The notes under the pieces: generated by a model
The model's input: only the letters and a program-made list of their open reading frames with translations
Told to the model about the DNA's origin: nothing
Database searches by the model: none
Origin: Bdellovibrio sp.
GTDB taxonomy: Bacteria > Bdellovibrionota > Bdellovibrionia > Bdellovibrionales > Bdellovibrionaceae
Assembly (NCBI GenBank): GCA_014376435.1
Contig: JACMRL010000013.1
Location: 1 to 64,000 of the forward strand
DNA length: 64,000 nucleotides
Direction: 5' to 3'
Translations under genes and position numbers: made by a program
Shown here: positions 50,414 to 59,014 of the stretch, piece by piece
Numbering within the stretch: position 1 is the stretch's first letter
Layout of the letters: each line of letters starts with the position of its first letter

Positions 50414-51568
50414 TTGCTCTACGAATTTTTACAGACTAATAAAGATCTAATTTTAGATATGACAGAAAAAAAGTCACTTAGCTTGACAGGAGCAAGGCCG
50501 ACTTCCAATCAACTGAAGCAAGGTCTTCCCATTTTTTTAAAGCAACTTATTGCAATACTAAAGTTAGAGGCTTCATCGCCAAGAAAAAAACTTGAAGTAG
50601 ATCAGGTGGGTGTGGCCAATGCAGCCAGTGAAAACGATGAAGTTGCCTTGGCAAATGCGAATGGACGCCATGGAGAGGCTGAAGTCGCAAAAGTTGCGGG
50701 ACTTTACGGTCAGGAGCTTCGGCGGCTAGGCTATACACTTTTGCACGTTGTTCACGCTTACGGGGCCATTTGCCAATCGATCACCGAACTAGCAACAATG
50801 AAGAGTATTTTGATCGATTCCAAAGAATTTCGTGAACTCAATATGTGTCTAGACGTAGCCATTGCCGGAGCTGTCATAGAATATCAAAATTTAAGTAATA
50901 CCCAGACGAAAACGCAAGAAATTGAAAGCTTTGGGTTTTTAGCGCATGAGTTGAGAAATTCACTCAATAGCGTCAATATTTCCTTGGAATTAATTAAATC
51001 AGGTAAAGTTGGCTTTGCGGGTAGTACTGGACAAGTATTGGAAGATAGCCTGAAGCGAATTGATCAATTGATTGGGCGGTCTTTAACGCAAGTGCGGTTA
51101 CGTGTGGATCCACTACTTCAGATTGCAGCCTCGTCTCTGCTTCAGGTAGTTGAACAAATTCTTGTTACTGCGCAGGCCGAGGCGAATACAAAAATGCAAA
51201 TATTAGATATTCAAATAGATCCAACATTAATCGTTGAAGTTGATCAACAGCTTTTTTACTCTGCCTTATCAAATTTAATTCAAAATGCAATCAAATATTC
51301 GCACTTTGGAAGTCGTATTCAAATACGTGGGTTCAGCGTTGAAAATAATATTTTTATTGAGGTCGAAGACGAGTGCGGTGGTTTAACAAATACGGCGATT
51401 GATCTTTTTAAACCTTTCGAGCAGCAGAATGAAAATCGTAGTGGCTTAGGACTGGGTCTTAGCATCGCGCAAAAAGCAATCACATTAAATGATGGTAAAA
51501 TTGAAGTTAAGAATCTTCCGGGAAAAGGGTGTATTTTCAAAATCATCTTACCAAAAAAAACGACTTGA
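50414..51568 (+). CDS. Soluble sensor histidine kinase with RsbRD-like N-terminus
   Basis: There is no membrane segment. Residues 10-160 form a helical domain resembling the RsbRD N-terminal region (LPIFLKQLIAIL, then GxELRRLGYTLLHVVHAYG). HisKA follows with His178 in FGFLAHELRNSLNS, then HATPase with N-box ALSNLIQNAIKYS, G1 VEDECGGL and G2 NRSGLGLGLSIA. The start is TTG 50414 behind GAAAGGTG. It precedes CHAD and PPK2 genes by 22 bases, suggesting one operon; its regulator is not in the window's vicinity. Confidence 0.85.
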   Translation: MLYEFLQTNKDLILDMTEKKSLSLTGARPTSNQLKQGLPIFLKQLIAILKLEASSPRKKLEVDQVGVANAASENDEVALANANGRHGEAEVAKVAGLYGQELRRLGYTLLHVVHAYGAICQSITELATMKSILIDSKEFRELNMCLDVAIAGAVIEYQNLSNTQTKTQEIESFGFLAHELRNSLNSVNISLELIKSGKVGFAGSTGQVLEDSLKRIDQLIGRSLTQVRLRVDPLLQIAASSLLQVVEQILVTAQAEANTKMQILDIQIDPTLIVEVDQQLFYSALSNLIQNAIKYSHFGSRIQIRGFSVENNIFIEVEDECGGLTNTAIDLFKPFEQQNENRSGLGLGLSIAQKAITLNDGKIEVKNLPGKGCIFKIILPKKTT

Positions 51569-51590
51569 AAAAACAAGCAAGGGAGAATCT

Positions 51591-52424
51591 ATGTTGCAGA
51601 ATGAATTACTGAGTCAATCACTGATGACGAATTGGCAAGAATACGAAAAGCAAGTTCATCTTTCAAGAAAAAAATCTTCAGCCCATAACGTTCATCAACT
51701 TAGAATTTCTACACAAATGCTTGAGGCAGTGCTAAGCTTAGCCAGTGGACTAAGCTTAGCACGCCACTCAAAAAATTTAATTGTTTTAATTAAAAAGGTT
51801 AGAAAAAGTCTTGGGCCACTTAGAAACTTCCAGGTTGAAGCAAAGTCGATGCAAAAGCAACAAGATGAAAAATCACTTGGTAAAACAAAAGAATTTTCTA
51901 AATTCTTTAACAAACAAGGTGCGAAAGCAAAAAATGAAGCCAAACGTTATCTTGAAAAAATTTCACTTAAACACGAAAAATTGCGTGTTAAAAAATTAGT
52001 AAGAAAGATTGAAAAAATTGAAACCATAAAAAACGGTATTCAAATACATTCAGAAATAAGAAAAGTAATCAAAAAATCGGTAATAAAATTGAACAGCCGT
52101 ATGGAAAATATAAATCCTGACCGAGCGAAAGAAATTCACCGATTCAGAATTACGGCAAAAAAATTAAGGTACAAGGGAGAATGTTTAAATTCTTTGACGG
52201 GTGAAGCTCACTTTGATTTAGAAAGTTTGAAGGCAGTTCAGTCTGTTACGGGCAGAATTCAGAACGACAGCGTTTTATTGAAAACTTTAGACCGTTATTT
52301 AGCTAAAAAAGAAAATCGAAATGATTTAGAAATTATGAAAGTTCGAAAAAGAATTATCGATCACCGATTAAAAACGATTAACAATCAATTTAATAAATTG
52401 AATGTCTTAAAATGGATAAATTAA
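51591..52424 (+). CDS. CHAD-domain protein
   Basis: CHAD domains are helical bundles whose conserved His/Arg/Lys residues bind inorganic polyphosphate. The 277-residue product, started at ATG 51591 behind GGGAG, has the first motif NVHQLRISTQMLEAVL and the second EIHRFRITAKKLRYKGE, both with the H-xx-R pattern. It is extremely lysine-rich between. Its end overlaps the PPK2 gene by 13 bases, consistent with a polyphosphate role. Confidence 0.85.
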   Translation: MLQNELLSQSLMTNWQEYEKQVHLSRKKSSAHNVHQLRISTQMLEAVLSLASGLSLARHSKNLIVLIKKVRKSLGPLRNFQVEAKSMQKQQDEKSLGKTKEFSKFFNKQGAKAKNEAKRYLEKISLKHEKLRVKKLVRKIEKIETIKNGIQIHSEIRKVIKKSVIKLNSRMENINPDRAKEIHRFRITAKKLRYKGECLNSLTGEAHFDLESLKAVQSVTGRIQNDSVLLKTLDRYLAKKENRNDLEIMKVRKRIIDHRLKTINNQFNKLNVLKWIN

Positions 52425-53212
52425 AGATTGATATTCACGATCCGGCAGGGCACTCGCTTTGTAAAACTAAGCAAGAGGCTATACACAAGACCGAAGTGTT
52501 GCAAAAGAAATTGTACGATCTTCTGTATTTAATGTTTGCCGACGGAAAGCATTCGCTTTTGATTATTCTGCAAGGTATAGATACTTCAGGTAAAGACGGG
52601 ACTGTTCGCCATATTTTTAAAGCCTCAAATCCGCAGGGAATGAGGGTATTCTCATTTAAAAAGCCAACGTTGGAAGAATTTCGCCACGATTTTTTATGGC
52701 GCTGTCATTTACATACGCCAGAAAGTGGTTTGGCGGCTATTTTTAACCGATCGTATTACGAAGAAGTGACGACGGCAATGGTTCACCCTGAATTTTTAGA
52801 AGAACAACATATTCCGCATCACATCTCGGAGCGTCCAGATTTTTTCAACTTACGCTATCAGCGAATCAATGATTTTGAAAAGCTACTTGAACAGAAGGGC
52901 ACGATTGTCGTTAAATTCTTTCTTCACATTTCAAAGAAAGAACAAAAATTGCGTATCAACGAAAGAATTAAAGACCGCACTAAAAATTGGAAATTCTCAA
53001 AAAGTGATGTGAAAGAGAGAAAGCATTGGGACAAATTCATGATAGCTTACGAAAAAATGCTAGCGGCTACTTCAACAAAACACGCGCCTTGGATTATCGT
53101 TCCATCAGATCATAAATGGTACCGAGATTATGTGGTTTCGAAAACTCTTGTGAAAGCTCTGCAAAAGTTAAAAATGAACTTTCCTAAAGCCGCAAGAAAA
53201 GCTCTAATTTAG
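52412..53212 (+). CDS. Polyphosphate kinase 2 family protein
   Basis: PPK2 enzymes use polyphosphate to phosphorylate nucleotides, or run in reverse. The 266-residue single-domain protein has the Walker A motif GIDTSGKDG (residues 55-63), the lid region with RCHLHTPESGLAAIFNRSYYEEV (Walker B-like, about 92-118) and HAPWIIVPSDHKWYRDY near the end. It may accept AMP, NDPs or both; class is not decided. Translationally coupled to the CHAD gene. Confidence 0.9.
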   Translation: MDKLKIDIHDPAGHSLCKTKQEAIHKTEVLQKKLYDLLYLMFADGKHSLLIILQGIDTSGKDGTVRHIFKASNPQGMRVFSFKKPTLEEFRHDFLWRCHLHTPESGLAAIFNRSYYEEVTTAMVHPEFLEEQHIPHHISERPDFFNLRYQRINDFEKLLEQKGTIVVKFFLHISKKEQKLRINERIKDRTKNWKFSKSDVKERKHWDKFMIAYEKMLAATSTKHAPWIIVPSDHKWYRDYVVSKTLVKALQKLKMNFPKAARKALI

Positions 53213-53477
53213 AAAAGATTTAGACGGACACTGAGAACTTTTAGTCTGCGCGATCGCTGTAGCGAAAGAAAATGAGCTTATAACTGAAACTTATAAAAGT
53301 TTTGCGTTCGTATTCATAATAATATTCTAACCCAACAAGTGGTAAATTAAACTAATCCTAAGCTCAGTTTAGTGGAAAAAAAAGCATTATTAGCGCCATT
53401 TATCGATAGCAACAAAGAAGTCTTTGTTGAAAGATTGCCGTGTAATGTTCGCAATGCGTATAAATTTATTTAGATTT
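53213..53477. other. Intergenic region after PPK2
   Basis: About 265 bases with no clear gene. A GTG-led 33-codon frame (53372-53473, ending before TAG) has plausible codons but no ribosome binding site. No T-tailed terminator for the PPK2 operon is obvious. Confidence 0.45.
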
Positions 53478-53505
53478 TGGACAACAGTCAGGCTTCGTTT
53501 ATACT
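53478..53505 (+). promoter_or_regulatory. Promoter with very short leader
   Basis: TGGACA (53478-53483), a 16-bp spacer and TATACT (53500-53505) form a good sigma-70-like promoter. The ATG at 53514 is only 8 bases past the -10 box and no Shine-Dalgarno is seen, so the transcript would be nearly leaderless. Confidence 0.55.
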
Positions 53506-53513
53506 ATTTATAC

Positions 53514-53871
53514 ATGAAGACGATTTTTTTTAGTTATCGGTATTTTAGCAATAGCATGTTTGGGTATAAGCTTTTTAACTGAACAATTTGTTTATAAAAT
53601 AAAACTTTTAAAAACTGAAGAAAGTTTTATCGGTTGCATGGGTGATTGCAAACCCGGATGCGCAAAGAATATGTTCATTATGGAAAATTCTAGTTTGAGT
53701 TTTCCATGTGATGACAGAACGAATCAGTTCACAGATAAATTTATTTACATTTTTTCCAGAGGTAAGAACTTTTTTGCTTGCCCGCAGAAGGAATTTATTA
53801 AATCGAAGTGCTTGAATTGTCCTGAATGTAATTTCAAAGAAGACCAACTTGAAATAATGAACGTCAAATAA
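53514..53871 (+). pseudogene. Small secreted Cys-rich protein, frame broken at an 8-T run
   Basis: ATG 53514 opens MKTIF and then reaches eight T (53524-53531). Read as is, the frame stops after 22 codons. With one T fewer, it continues MKTIFLVIGILAIACLGISF, a convincing signal or membrane segment, straight into the long frame ending at 53871. That frame has eight cysteines (GCMGDCKPGC, CPQ, KCLNCPEC). So the gene is either a homopolymer frameshift, a slippage-controlled gene or a sequencing error. An in-frame TTG at 53560 is the only start for the long part alone. Confidence 0.55.
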
Positions 53872-53905
53872 AAGCTTTTTCTTGTGAAAGTTTAAAGTTG
53901 TTTTG

Positions 53906-53931
53906 AAAGCCGTTATCAGTAGCGGCTTTTT
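53906..53931 (+). terminator. Rho-independent terminator after the Cys-rich gene
   Basis: AAAGCCG (53906-53912) pairs with CGGCTTT (53923-53929), followed by five T in all. It lies 35 bases after the stop at 53871 and supports that gene being, or having been, a separate unit. Confidence 0.75.
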
Positions 53932-54159
53932 ATTCTAGCTGAAAATAGTTACAAGAGGATAGGACGAATTAAGACCGACTCGTTCAAGTCTCACATCTAG
54001 GTTCTGCATGTTCGGTACGATTGCTACAGGATGGATCGTTATTAATTTCTACTGCCTATCAGGAAGTGAAGATAATTCAAGTAACTAAGGCAACGTAGGA
54101 ATTTAGTTTTATTTCTGGGCTTTCAGCCAACCGGATAAATTCAAATTTTCGATCTAAAA

Positions 54160-55482
54160 TCAGTGCCCGATAAAAACGGATCTAACATCTGGAGAATAAG
54201 CTGTGTTGTCTGATTCAAAAATTATTTTGTACTGAAACGCTACCGTGTTAATTAAAATCAGTCCCGTAAAATTTGCGAATAATAAATTGGGTGCGGCAAT
54301 TGTAACCGCACCGTTAGATAAATTTTGATTGGAATTATTATTAACTTCTGTAAAAAACGTGGCGCTTGTTCCGTCCGGACCCAGCCACGCGGGGTTGTCG
54401 GCGCAAGAGGCCAGTGTACATTTGCGGACTTGAAATTTAATGCGATTTCCACCACGCTGATAAAGCTGTCTGACCTCAGTTGTGGATAAGGCCCGCGTCC
54501 AAAACGCAGCTTCATCAATGGTTCCACCAAAGAAAGGACTAGTAGGTTGATTGGTCCAGCCGTTCATATTATCGTAGGCAATTCGAACGTAGCCCGTATA
54601 ATTTTGCGCCGTCGTAACACTTGCATCGGTAGCTTTCAAGGTTCCATCCATATAAAGCTGTAATCCAGCTGCTGAAAGTGTACCGACCGCCTGATGCCAC
54701 AACCCATCGTTATAGGGCCCGGCAGATGTTACTATCTTGACGGACCCCGGATATACTCCAAAATTGATCCCTCCCGAGTTATCCATATAAATATGACGAT
54801 CATAATTTCCACTGGATCCCGTTATATTATTTCCCAGTCCGATAAGCTTACCTCCGGCTGTAGTCGTAGTTTTAAACCAAACGGCGACAGTAAAAATCGA
54901 AGGGTTTACAAAGCTATTGGTTGTTGAGACATAACCGGTGGATCCATTAAATGTTACAGCTTTAAATAAAATTCCGGTCGCACCCAAAGTTGCAGTTCCT
55001 TGTAGTGTTCCGGTGTTGCCAGCGCCCGAAGAGTCGGCAATGACTGTTCCCGCTGTTTCGTTTAAGTGCCAAAGTCCACGAAGCCCAGTGGCAAGACCGC
55101 CATTGATTGCAGAATAATCAGCAGCAATTTCACTGGTAGCTGGTATTTCTTTTCCAAAAGGCAGTGAAGCCGTCCAGCTTAAATTTTTCCAAGGAGTATT
55201 GTAACAATCCGAAAAATTAAACGGTGGAGAAACATAAGTACCAGACGCAGTAGCCGCATTTAGCACCAATGCGGTACCAGACCAGTTAATGCCTGTTAAT
55301 GTTCCTGCGCCAAATCCGGTTGTGATATTATTATCAATATTATTTATAGAGCTTAAGCAAATGACTCGCCAGTAAGCCAACGGAATAATGACTTGAGCTT
55401 CTGTGACAGCTATCGCGCAGAAATAGAAAGCAAAAAAGCGCAAAAGTAGCCATGGCAAAATACGTCTGAATTTTACGTTCAC
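54160..55482 (-). CDS. Secreted LamG-domain protein
   Basis: The 440-residue protein begins with a signal or anchor segment (residues 8-30). Residues 130-345 are a LamG/concanavalin A-like sandwich: LRGLWHLNETAGTVIADSSG, then FTVAVWFKTTT, DGLWHQAVGTL, LQLYMDGTLKA and GGTIDEAAFWTRALSTTEV. The C-terminal part is beta-rich. These domains bind carbohydrate or protein at cell surfaces; no enzyme motif is visible. It has no close partner gene. Confidence 0.8.
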   Translation of the reverse strand: MNVKFRRILPWLLLRFFAFYFCAIAVTEAQVIIPLAYWRVICLSSINNIDNNITTGFGAGTLTGINWSGTALVLNAATASGTYVSPPFNFSDCYNTPWKNLSWTASLPFGKEIPATSEIAADYSAINGGLATGLRGLWHLNETAGTVIADSSGAGNTGTLQGTATLGATGILFKAVTFNGSTGYVSTTNSFVNPSIFTVAVWFKTTTTAGGKLIGLGNNITGSSGNYDRHIYMDNSGGINFGVYPGSVKIVTSAGPYNDGLWHQAVGTLSAAGLQLYMDGTLKATDASVTTAQNYTGYVRIAYDNMNGWTNQPTSPFFGGTIDEAAFWTRALSTTEVRQLYQRGGNRIKFQVRKCTLASCADNPAWLGPDGTSATFFTEVNNNSNQNLSNGAVTIAAPNLLFANFTGLILINTVAFQYKIIFESDNTAYSPDVRSVFIGH

Positions 55483-55543
55483 ACTAATATTTTAACCTAA
55501 ATTTGTGTAATTAGTATTTTTTTAATGCGTGTTTTGCGTTTAA

Positions 55544-55939
55544 TTTAAAAGTATCATTTTGAGATTTTCAATTGGTACCGATGCAGAAAACTCGCAAGTT
55601 TTTGCGGACACTGCCGTAGAAGCATTTACGCTAACGCTTCCAAGAGGACCTGCGGTCGGGAATGTCGTAAAAGTAATCAATTTATCTGGAACGTTTGGAA
55701 CAAATAATTTAATTGTCGGACGCAATACAAATAAAATTATGGGTCTTCTCCAAGACATGACTGTCAGCGTTTCGAATATTTCTTTTGAATTAGTCTGGCC
55801 GGCTACATCCGCTAAATACAACAGCCCTAAAATTGCCACGCTGGAAGTCATACTTGGATCTGATCTGACAGATACTCCACTTTCAAAACGGAAAATAAAT
55901 TTAAATCCTAAAAAAGATTCCTGTTCAGTAAGCAAGTAA
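55544..55939 (+). pseudogene. Phage tail-fibre-like fragment
   Basis: The open frame reads AVEAFTLTLPRGPAVGN, then LSGTFGTNNLIVGRN, IMGLLQDMTVSV and SFELVWPATSAKY. This order (LP..P..G / GTFGTNNL.IGRNG / I.G...D..V / F.L.Y) is that of a repeat domain seen in tail-fibre proteins of many phages. There is no start codon with a ribosome binding site (only TTG at 55559) and an upstream stop at 55541. It is probably a remnant of a prophage or transferred fibre gene. Confidence 0.55.
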
Positions 55940-56086
55940 AAACAAAACCGCTTGTTTTTGAAAAGATTTAGTTACTCCAAACTCCGCAATAATCATCTGT
56001 ACCACGTACAAGGGACAGGTAAAAAAAAAGCGGCGTTTTTTATTTCTTCATCTTGTATGGCGTCAGTCACAAACAGCACCAAATTT

Positions 56087-57118
56087 TTAAGCGTTCATCA
56101 GCCAACGCTTTTGCATCAGTAAATAAGAAAAGCCCAAAAGAACTGATCCTAGAACCATAAGATAAGTCATTGGAAAAATCATTGCTGTCAACGAAGTCTC
56201 AGCAAAAAAAAGATCATGTAGGGGTGAAAAAAATTGGTAAGAAGGTAAAAAAGGTGCAATGACCGTTAATTTTTTTGAAAAGTCACTTAAAGCTGAAGGT
56301 AGTAAAAGTGGTAAATAAAAAATAAAACCCAAAGTACGCGCACTAGCCTGGTGCCTGCAAAGAAGACCCAAGAAAATTCCAGCCGCGCTGAAACAGTAGC
56401 TTCCCAGGGCCAAGAAAGCAAAGCTTGCCAGTGCGTTCTTTGGATTAAACCGACTTAAAAACATAAGTAAAATTATTGATGCTAAACTTAATAAAATTCC
56501 AAAAAGTATTTTACTGATTAACCATTGCTTTTCGTTGATAGGAGTTTGTAGCAAAGCCAAAATTAATTTTTTTTCTTTTTCTTCGGCGACTTGTGCCGGA
56601 AGTATAATAAAACCTACCAACAGCACTAGCATAAGAATCCACGTTGTCAGAGTCAGACTTCGTAGGCCACCTTCACGTAAAGATTTAATTTCAGAGATCC
56701 AGCTTGGATTATTTTTCTCGTGAATTCTTTGCAGCGCTGAAAAAAGCTGTAGAGTTGCCAGAGTTTCGACAGAATCCCGTCGTAATACAATCAATGACAG
56801 TTGTTTCGAGGGTGGATTTGTACCAAGCACAACGGCCTGAACGCTATGATCACTTATAAGCTGTCGGCCTTCGGCTTCATTTTTGGCCACAATAATTTCG
56901 ACTTTTTTTCCAGCTTCTTGAAGCATCTGGAAAATCGGTGATGAACCACTTTCTGTAGTGACGACCGCTATTTTGAGTTTTTCAGGTTCAGTTTTTGACT
57001 GATCCAATAAATATTCCGACGCAAAAACAAACAACGGAATAAAAAAAACAAGGTAAATGCTTTTGCTTTTAATCGCAAAAGCAAAGTCATGAAAAAGAAG
57101 AATAAAAATATTTTTCAT
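56087..57118 (-). CDS. ABC-2 type transporter permease
   Basis: The 343-residue membrane subunit has one N-terminal helix, a periplasmic loop of about 120 residues, then five or six helices. The loop between with PAQVAEEKEKKLILALLQTPI and later GLLCRHQASARTLGF is typical of ABC-2 (NatB-like) permeases. It overlaps the ATPase gene by 4 bases (ATGA), so the two form an exporter. Substrate unknown. Confidence 0.85.
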   Translation of the reverse strand: MKNIFILLFHDFAFAIKSKSIYLVFFIPLFVFASEYLLDQSKTEPEKLKIAVVTTESGSSPIFQMLQEAGKKVEIIVAKNEAEGRQLISDHSVQAVVLGTNPPSKQLSLIVLRRDSVETLATLQLFSALQRIHEKNNPSWISEIKSLREGGLRSLTLTTWILMLVLLVGFIILPAQVAEEKEKKLILALLQTPINEKQWLISKILFGILLSLASIILLMFLSRFNPKNALASFAFLALGSYCFSAAGIFLGLLCRHQASARTLGFIFYLPLLLPSALSDFSKKLTVIAPFLPSYQFFSPLHDLFFAETSLTAMIFPMTYLMVLGSVLLGFSYLLMQKRWLMNA

Positions 57119-57801
57119 AATTGCGGTGATGAGTTTTTATATAAAGGGGTTTGAAAATAATCTGCGGGGGTGCCGTCAAACATTAAAACTCCTTTACTGA
57201 AGGCCAAGATCCTGGTTGCTAAATTTTTTATTTCTTCCGGTCGATGGGTCGTGAAAAGGATGGTTCTACCAACTTTATGCATCTGAATCATCATGCGGTA
57301 AACTTCGCGAGTCATGTCCACATCAAGGCCTGATGTTGGTTCATCTAAAAGTAAAAAAGCAGGATCAGCGATAAGCGATCGCCCGATACTGACCCTTTGC
57401 CTTAGGCCCTTAGAAAGCGTTCTGACTTTAGCTTTCTTAAACGATAGAAGATTAAATTCTTCTAAAATCTGATCAACACGAGAAAGTGGCGCTCCGAAAA
57501 GAAGAGCAAAGAGTTTTAAATTATAACCGACGGAAAAAAAATCAAATAGGTTTGGTACCTCGGGCACAAAACCTATTATTTTCACGACGGCTTGCCTGTT
57601 TTTAAGATTTAACCCATTGATCGTAATATCGCCGTAGTCAGGTTGAATCCAGTTTGAAAGCATTTTCAACAAAGTCGATTTTCCTGCGCCGTTGTGACCA
57701 ACGATGGCAACAACTTCGCCCACCTTGACGTCAAAGCTGACCGGAAAAAGTCCTTTTTCAGGACCGTAGACTTTGCTTATGCTTCGAACTGCTAGTTGCA
57801 T
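57115..57801 (-). CDS. ABC transporter ATP-binding protein
   Basis: The 228-residue ATPase has Walker A GHNGAGKST (residues 35-43), signature LSKGLRQRVSIGRSL, Walker B FLLLDEP and the H-loop TTHRPEE. The Q-loop position reads GFVPEVPNLF, with Glu as in many NatA-type exporters. No Shine-Dalgarno is seen before ATG 57801; an 18-residue peptide gene ends 16 bases upstream. Confidence 0.9.
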   Translation of the reverse strand: MQLAVRSISKVYGPEKGLFPVSFDVKVGEVVAIVGHNGAGKSTLLKMLSNWIQPDYGDITINGLNLKNRQAVVKIIGFVPEVPNLFDFFSVGYNLKLFALLFGAPLSRVDQILEEFNLLSFKKAKVRTLSKGLRQRVSIGRSLIADPAFLLLDEPTSGLDVDMTREVYRMMIQMHKVGRTILFTTHRPEEIKNLATRILAFSKGVLMFDGTPADYFQTPLYKNSSPQL

Positions 57802-57816
57802 AAAAAATTATAACTC

Positions 57817-57873
57817 TTAAACCAATTTAACGATAATGATCACTAAAAGCACAACAAGTAAAAGTTCGATCAT
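57817..57873 (-). CDS. 18-residue hydrophobic membrane peptide
   Basis: A short frame, ATG at 57873 behind GGGAG with correct spacing, encodes MIELLLVVLLVIIIVKLV. Apart from Glu3 and Lys16 all residues are hydrophobic, enough to span the membrane once. It lies 15 bases before the ABC ATPase gene in the same direction, so it may be a small transporter subunit, a regulator, or a leader peptide. No family recognised. Too short for routine gene finders. Confidence 0.5.
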   Translation of the reverse strand: MIELLLVVLLVIIIVKLV

Positions 57874-58111
57874 AAAAGCTCCCTTCAGTTACACTCAGAA
57901 ATACGTTGTACTTGGCAAAAGTACAACCATGCAATGCGCTGATTCGAAAATATTAACAGGTCCAAAAAAATATGATTCTTTGTCAGTATTATAGATGATT
58001 TGCCAAGTATGCTCAATTTCTAGTGAACTTAAAGTATGGATGAAGTTGAGAAATCGCTATTTCCTTTTTTTTGGAAGCGTATCACTACCTTATCAAGACC
58101 TTGCCAGTGCA
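57874..58111. other. Intergenic region, no gene seen
   Basis: This AT-rich stretch lies upstream of the ABC exporter operon and probably includes its promoter. TTGTACTTGGCAAAAGTACAA-like symmetry near 57905-57925 (GTACTT...AAGTAC) is a possible operator. No open frame of interest. Confidence 0.4.
57907..57926. promoter_or_regulatory. Possible operator palindrome upstream of ABC operon
   Basis: TTGTACTT and AAGTACAA flank GGCA, an 8-bp perfect inverted repeat about 35-55 bases before the small-peptide start. Its symmetry and place suit a repressor or activator site for the ABC exporter operon. No nearby regulator gene is seen. Confidence 0.45.
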
Positions 58112-58449
58112 TTAATTCGTAGTTGGAGGTTTGCCTGAGCCTATCTCGAGATTATTTGTTTTCATGTAAATAAAATTAAAATTATAAAATCCATACGGTT
58201 TCTCGGGGAGGCGAAAAATTTTAGTTTTGCGTACCTTGTCGCGTCCGTTCAAAATTACTTGTGCGAAAAGAGAAAAAGCAGGAATACCTTTGCAATCGTA
58301 CGAAAGGATAGGTGTTTCAAAGGCCATATCAGTCCATTCAATAAAGTATGAACGCCTAGTCTTGGTTCAATTTCGCCAGTTTTAGGCTGAAATTTCAATG
58401 AATTTGTCTTATTTACTGCGATTGGTGACCGGTTTTTGAAAATTGTCAT
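58112..58449 (-). pseudogene. Probable frameshifted gene remnant
   Basis: Two minus-strand frames join into one plausible protein: the first, from ATG 58449, reads MTIFKNRSPIAVNKTNSLKF and on to TGEIEPR. The second continues RRSYFIEWTDMAFETPILSY and includes SLFAQVILNGRDKVRKTKIF before ending at 58112. The first frame turns into unlikely sequence after about residue 30-42 and the second has no good start. One frameshift near 58340-58360 would connect them. Family not recognised. Confidence 0.4.
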
Positions 58450-58580
58450 AGCTAAGTTTAGTTAAGTGATCTTTTTGATAAAGGTGTAGCGGCGCAAGTC
58501 CTTGTTATTTTCAATACTATTTTTTTACTTTGATCAGCTTAACTCTTGCATAAGCAAGCTATATAGATTGGTGAATTTAT

Positions 58581-58823
58581 TTGGCTATTCAATTACGATA
58601 CTTTACTTTAGTTATGCGAAGAGCAAAAGTTGCAGAGCTGTACATGGACGAAATTTCTTCATATGAGTCTGAAAATTTCGAAAAAATGGATAGTAAAGTG
58701 TTTGTTTGCGATGAACATTTAGTAAGAATAAGTGCCATGTCAATGATGGGATTTAAGGATAATATTGCCAAACTAAAATCAATGAGACTAAAAGAAAATG
58801 AAGATTTTCAGATTATTGATTAG
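58581..58823 (+). CDS. Conserved-looking small protein
   Basis: The frame from TTG 58581 (behind GGTGAA) gives 80 residues: AIQLRYFTLVMRRAKVAELY, then CDEHLVRISAMSMMGF and ENEDFQIID at the end. I recall small proteins of this type (YFxVV...VAExY ... DEHLVRxxxMSxMDV ... DFxVID) as conserved hypotheticals, so it is probably real. A Met at residue 12 is an alternative start. Function unknown. Confidence 0.55.
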   Translation: MAIQLRYFTLVMRRAKVAELYMDEISSYESENFEKMDSKVFVCDEHLVRISAMSMMGFKDNIAKLKSMRLKENEDFQIID

Positions 58824-59014
58824 TTTTTTACCGGACCTTGTGAATGGGTAACATCTGTGTTTGAAAAGGGTACCCAGTTTGGATATCTGAAAGATGCAGA
58901 AAAAAAGAGTTTTGCGAAATTAGCATATTTTTATTTGCAGGTCTGAATTTTTCATACCAAAGCGTAAATACATTTTTCTAAAACGAAATCGAAAATGCTA
59001 ACCTATCAAATAAT

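Noticed and set aside
53372-53473. 33-codon GTG frame as a gene
   Set aside because: Natural-looking codons but no ribosome binding site and no recognisable similarity; kept only as a remark.
55540-55935. 131-codon minus-strand frame opposite the tail-fibre-like fragment
   Set aside because: The plus frame shows a recognisable domain pattern; the minus frame shows none and has no ribosome binding site.
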